Source: Candidatus Omnitrophota bacterium | Lineage (GTDB): Bacteria > Ratteibacteria > UBA8468 > B48-G9 > DSTR01 | Direction of reading: 5' to 3' | Assembly (NCBI GenBank): GCA_023818865.1 | Contig: JAMWDF010000077.1 | Location: 1-9,885, forward strand | DNA length: 9,885 nucleotides | Shown: positions 7,605 to 9,885 of the stretch, piece by piece | Layout of the letters: each line of letters begins with the position of its first letter | How positions within the stretch are numbered: position 1 is the stretch's first letter | Notes under the pieces: generated by a model | Database searches by the model: none | What the model was told of the DNA's origin: nothing | The model's input: the letters and a program-made list of their open reading frames with translations, nothing else | Position numbers and translations under genes: made by a program

Positions 7605-8731
7605 TTTTCCAACACCTCCTGGTAAACCCTTTCGACCACGCTAGCAGTTTGTGACCAAGAGAATTCCTTCCAGGGAGATTGTTGCCATTCGCCCCTGGTG
7701 GCCTTAATACACCCATCTACCAGAGCCTTAACTGACCCTGGTTTGACCAGAATATGCTTTCCGCAGATAACCTCTGGTAGAGAACCAGCGTCAGTCGCGA
7801 CCACCCCCTGGCCCAGAAAGCAAGCTTCCAGAGCGGCAAAGCCGAAGCCTTCAGAGAGAGAAGGAACCACCACGCAGTTAGTCTGCCGAATCCACTCAAG
7901 AACTTTTTCCCTTACCTGACCAGGGAAAAACTGGTAAGTTTCTTTTGGCAGTCTCCTCAAAGCCAGGAGTAACTTTTGCCAAATTCGCGGATGTTCCCGG
8001 GTAGCAATGAAGATAAATCTTGCCTTTGGTACTTTCTGAAGAATAAAGAATGCAGCCTGGGCAAATAATTCTATCCCTTTGCTAACACCTGCTCTGCCAT
8101 AACAGAGAAAAACAAAGCAGTCTTCGGGGAAGTCTTTTTTCGGTCTTTTAATCAGGCAATCTTTTTTCTGCCTCAAGGTCTCATCCATTCCTCCGTAAGC
8201 CACCTCAAGTTTTTTATCTGACACTCCCAGGAAGCGCAAGCAGTTTCTCGTGTATCTGGAAAGAGCCAAGAAGTATTCCACCGGCAAGGAAACAATCAGT
8301 TTCTCTGTTATCTGATAAAAGACGGCTTTCACCTGGTTAACTCCAAGATTTCTCCATAACCCACCCATAAATTCATAAACTATAAGGCAGCAAGGTTTCC
8401 TGGCGAAAAAAGCGCCCAGAAAACTCGGCAATGCTCCTCCATAGCCAGCCCCCTGCACCAGGTCACTTTTTCTTGCCTCCCTGACAATCACAGGCAAAGA
8501 AAAAAGCAGAAACCACAGACGAGAATCACCAGGCAGAGAGACCCGGACTACTCGGACACCGTTTATTCTCTCGCTTATCGGCAAGTTACGGTTGAACCTG
8601 GAGGTAACTACTACGCAGCTGTGGCCTCTACGAACAAGTTCTTCTGCCAGACCCGAAACATAAACTTCCCCTCCGCCGATCCGAGGCAGATAGTAGTCAA
8701 CCACCAAGCAAATTCGTCTGGACTTACCCAC
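7595..8731 (-). CDS. GT4-family glycosyltransferase (GT-B fold)
   Basis: The 378-residue length is usual for GT4. The N-terminal Rossmann half begins with ICLVVDYYLPRIGGGEVYVSGLAEELVRRGHSCVVVTSRF, of which the glycine-rich GGGE loop (residues 19-22) is the acceptor-side signature. The C-terminal half has YGRAGVSKGIELF (GR 212-213, K218), for nucleotide-sugar phosphate contact. It also has the E-x7-E motif in SEGFGFAALE (E294, E302), followed by VVATDAGSLPEVI. These are the donor-binding elements of retaining GT4 enzymes. Donor and acceptor sugars cannot be told. There is no membrane helix, so it probably works on the cytoplasmic face. The start is GTG at 8731 with AAGGAG at 8736-8741, only 4 nt before it, a short spacing. 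The gene overlaps the end of the DUF2304 gene by 8 nt (GTGGGTAA), which points to coupled translation. Confidence 0.9.
   Translation of the reverse strand: MGKSRRICLVVDYYLPRIGGGEVYVSGLAEELVRRGHSCVVVTSRFNRNLPISERINGVRVVRVSLPGDSRLWFLLFSLPVIVREARKSDLVQGAGYGGALPSFLGAFFARKPCCLIVYEFMGGLWRNLGVNQVKAVFYQITEKLIVSLPVEYFLALSRYTRNCLRFLGVSDKKLEVAYGGMDETLRQKKDCLIKRPKKDFPEDCFVFLCYGRAGVSKGIELFAQAAFFILQKVPKARFIFIATREHPRIWQKLLLALRRLPKETYQFFPGQVREKVLEWIRQTNCVVVPSLSEGFGFAALEACFLGQGVVATDAGSLPEVICGKHILVKPGSVKALVDGCIKATRGEWQQSPWKEFSWSQTASVVERVYQEVLEKWK
7615..7620 (-). promoter_or_regulatory. Ribosome binding site AGGAGG for the methyltransferase
   Basis: AGGAGG lies 10 nt before the ATG at 7604, inside the last codons of the GT4 gene (CAG GAG GTG TTG). 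It confirms the start choice and shows the anti-Shine-Dalgarno is of the common bacterial type. Confidence 0.75.
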
Positions 8732-9095
8732 TTTTCTCCTTGTTTCCTGATTCCTGCTTCTCCTCTATCTTCATCTGGATTAATGAAAGTTCCTGAGCCA
8801 AATTCTTAATCTGGTTAGTCATCTGGGAGAATTTCAGAGAGAAGTGAAGGCAAAGAAGCACCAGGAAAATCAAAGCGAAGATAAAAAGGCTGTTGGTGGG
8901 CACCTCAGCGCCGATAAAGCGGCTCAAGGAAACAAGGAAATCAAACCTCACGCTTAATACCAGCAACAACAGTCCGGTCACTATCCAGAGAAAAGAGTAT
9001 TCTTCTGCCAATCTTCTCCGTCTGACTAGTTCCACTATGGTTATTATAATTCCTACGCTCGCCACAATGGTGAATACCTTCTGTCTTAAAGTCAT
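8724..9095 (-). CDS. DUF2304 small membrane protein, probable GT2 partner
   Basis: The 123-residue product matches DUF2304. It has a first helix (about residues 7-24) ending in RRRRLAEEYSFLW, the family's R-R-x-L-x-E-x-Y-S-x-x-W signature. A second helix follows at about 34-49 and a third at about 68-88. The Q/K/E-rich tail at about 88-120 has heptad-like hydrophobic spacing (M, I, L, L, I, M, I) and is probably a coiled coil. DUF2304 genes are commonly found directly after polyprenyl-phosphate GT2 genes, as here. Their biochemical role is not established; a membrane anchor or stabiliser for the GT2 enzyme is an inference. The start is well supported by AAAGGAGG, 7 nt ahead of the ATG. The gap to the GT2 stop is 13 nt. 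Confidence 0.88.
   Translation of the reverse strand: MTLRQKVFTIVASVGIIITIVELVRRRRLAEEYSFLWIVTGLLLLVLSVRFDFLVSLSRFIGAEVPTNSLFIFALIFLVLLCLHFSLKFSQMTNQIKNLAQELSLIQMKIEEKQESGNKEKSG
8736..8741 (-). promoter_or_regulatory. Ribosome binding site AAGGAG for the GT4 gene
   Basis: AAGGAG followed by AAAA and a GTG start. The 4-nt spacing is shorter than optimal, but no better start follows nearby. The site lies within the 3' end of the DUF2304 gene. Confidence 0.6.
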
Positions 9096-9102
9096 AAAGC
9101 AG

Positions 9103-9110
9103 CCTCCTTT
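9103..9110 (-). promoter_or_regulatory. Strong ribosome binding site AAAGGAGG for DUF2304
   Basis: The full AAAGGAGG lies 7 nt before the ATG and overlaps the last bases of the GT2 stop codon (9109-9111). This is the strongest Shine-Dalgarno in the operon, which suggests the small membrane protein is made at a high rate relative to its neighbours. Confidence 0.75.
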
Positions 9111-9846
9111 AGGGAACTTCTTTGGGCGGACGAAAGAGAGTGACGAAAATAGAAAGAAACATCTTGTAAATATAGTAGAGCGGTCTTAGTCCCCGGTGGA
9201 GAGATAAGCCAGTCAGACGAGGTTTCATCACCACTGGAATTTCTTTGATCTTAAAGCCACTTCTCAGGACAGTAATAATCAAATCAGCATCAGGAAAATC
9301 CTGAGGGAAAAGGTCCGAAGAAAAAAAGTTCAGCAGCCGAGCAGTTAAGCCCCGATACCCGGAGGTTGGGTCAGTGATTCTCTGACCGGTAGCCAGATAG
9401 ATAAGACCGGAGAAAATTTTTATCCCGAATAGCCGGCTAAATGAAATAGGAGAAAACTCTCCTCCAAGAAACCGAGAGCCAATCACTAAGTCAGCTCCAC
9501 TTTCCTTCAATGTCTGGATAAACTTAGGCAGGTAAACCGGGTCATGCTGACCATCAGCATCAAGTTGAATAACTAAGGTATAACCTTCTTTGCCAGCATA
9601 CTTAAACCCGGTCTGCAAGGCAGAACCTACCCCGAGGTTGAAAGGGTGTTGCAAAACTCTGGCTCCGGCGGTTTTAGCAAGTTTGGCAGTCTCATCAGTT
9701 GAACCATCATCAACCACTAAAATGTCTACCTCTGGCAAAGAATCCTTCACACCGGCAATTACCTTAGAAATGGTTAAAGCCTCGTTTAAAGCCGGGATAA
9801 CTACTAGAATCTTCTGACGCTTTTCTCCCTCGGGCTGGTTCATCAT
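9109..9846 (-). CDS. GT2 glycosyltransferase, DPM1 / polyprenyl-phosphate sugar synthase type
   Basis: The 245-residue protein has the family's motifs in order: VVIPALNEALTI (residues 15-26), VVDDGSTDE (44-52), FNLGVGSALQTGF (69-81), the DxD metal site QLDADGQHDP (94-103), GSRFLGG (123-129), DPTSGYRGL (159-167) and EIPVVMKPRLTGLS (202-215). Enzymes of this type move a sugar from a nucleotide donor to polyprenyl phosphate at the inner membrane face; mannose and glucose are both common. It lacks the C-terminal helix pair or GtrA-like domain found in membrane-embedded relatives, so the adjacent DUF2304 protein may supply membrane attachment. Start: an in-frame TGA directly precedes the ATG-ATG pair, so translation begins at 9846 or 9843. 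The Shine-Dalgarno is weak, which would fit coupling to a preceding gene. Confidence 0.9.
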   Translation of the reverse strand: MMNQPEGEKRQKILVVIPALNEALTISKVIAGVKDSLPEVDILVVDDGSTDETAKLAKTAGARVLQHPFNLGVGSALQTGFKYAGKEGYTLVIQLDADGQHDPVYLPKFIQTLKESGADLVIGSRFLGGEFSPISFSRLFGIKIFSGLIYLATGQRITDPTSGYRGLTARLLNFFSSDLFPQDFPDADLIITVLRSGFKIKEIPVVMKPRLTGLSLHRGLRPLYYIYKMFLSIFVTLFRPPKEVP

Positions 9847-9885
9847 TCACTCTTGACTTAAAAAGCTGCGTGATGTATATTTTAT
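9847..9885 (-). other. Possible 3' end of a sixth operon gene, or a leader
   Basis: The 39 bases read on the - strand form an open frame ending in TGA immediately before the GT2 ATG (last residues SRSFLSQE). That would fit the tight packing of the other four junctions. Another frame is also open, and AT-rich words (TAAAAT, TATACA) could instead be part of a promoter whose -35 box lies outside. The sequence is too short to decide. Confidence 0.25.

Noticed and set aside
9870..9885. -10-like words TAAAAT and TATACA upstream of the GT2 gene
   Set aside because: They sit at the window edge with no visible -35 box, and the same bases can be read as the end of an upstream gene. Not reported as a promoter.

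Overview
The window looks like chromosomal DNA from an uncultured Gram-negative-type or candidate-phylum bacterium. GC content is moderate, genes are tightly packed, and there is a giant secreted BACON/RCC1/dockerin protein beside a glycan-assembly operon. This combination is typical of environmental bacteria known mainly from metagenomes. The sequence alone does not fix the phylum, and there is no rRNA, tRNA or other marker gene to do so.

Layout. Positions 1-4542 (+) are the 3' part of one very large surface-protein gene that is already open at base 1. Its product has Asp-rich N-terminal modules, three BACON-type Ig-like domains, fourteen RCC1 blades (enough for two seven-bladed propellers) and a C-terminal type I dockerin. 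Running the other way, from 9846 down to 4526 (-), is a compact run of five genes. In transcription order they are a polyprenyl-phosphate-sugar-synthase-like GT2 glycosyltransferase, a DUF2304 membrane protein, a GT4 glycosyltransferase, a class I SAM methyltransferase, and a TMTC-like membrane protein with eight TPRs (GT-C fold, protein O-mannosyltransferase-like). Junctions are a 13-nt gap, an 8-nt overlap, a 10-nt overlap and a TGA-A-ATG stop/restart, so the five are almost certainly one transcript with translational coupling. The last 39 bases are compatible with a sixth gene ending directly before the GT2 start.

The most unusual signal is a perfect palindrome with the 19-nt core GTCAAGGACGGTCCTTGAC, present twice. 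One copy (4522-4546) lies exactly at the convergent junction and supplies the stop codons and last residues of both opposing genes (VKDGP-stop and VKDRP-stop). The other (6287-6307) lies inside the TMTC-like gene and is read through in a different frame as RQGRSLT, in a loop between membrane helices. This looks like a small dispersed palindromic element that tolerates or exploits coding sequence.

Working model (inference): the GT2 enzyme and its DUF2304 partner make a lipid-linked sugar. GT4 and the methyltransferase build or decorate a glycan. The TMTC-like protein uses the lipid-linked sugar at the outer face of the cytoplasmic membrane, possibly on secreted proteins such as the neighbouring dockerin protein. 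Only the individual family assignments are well supported; the pathway and the substrate are hypotheses.
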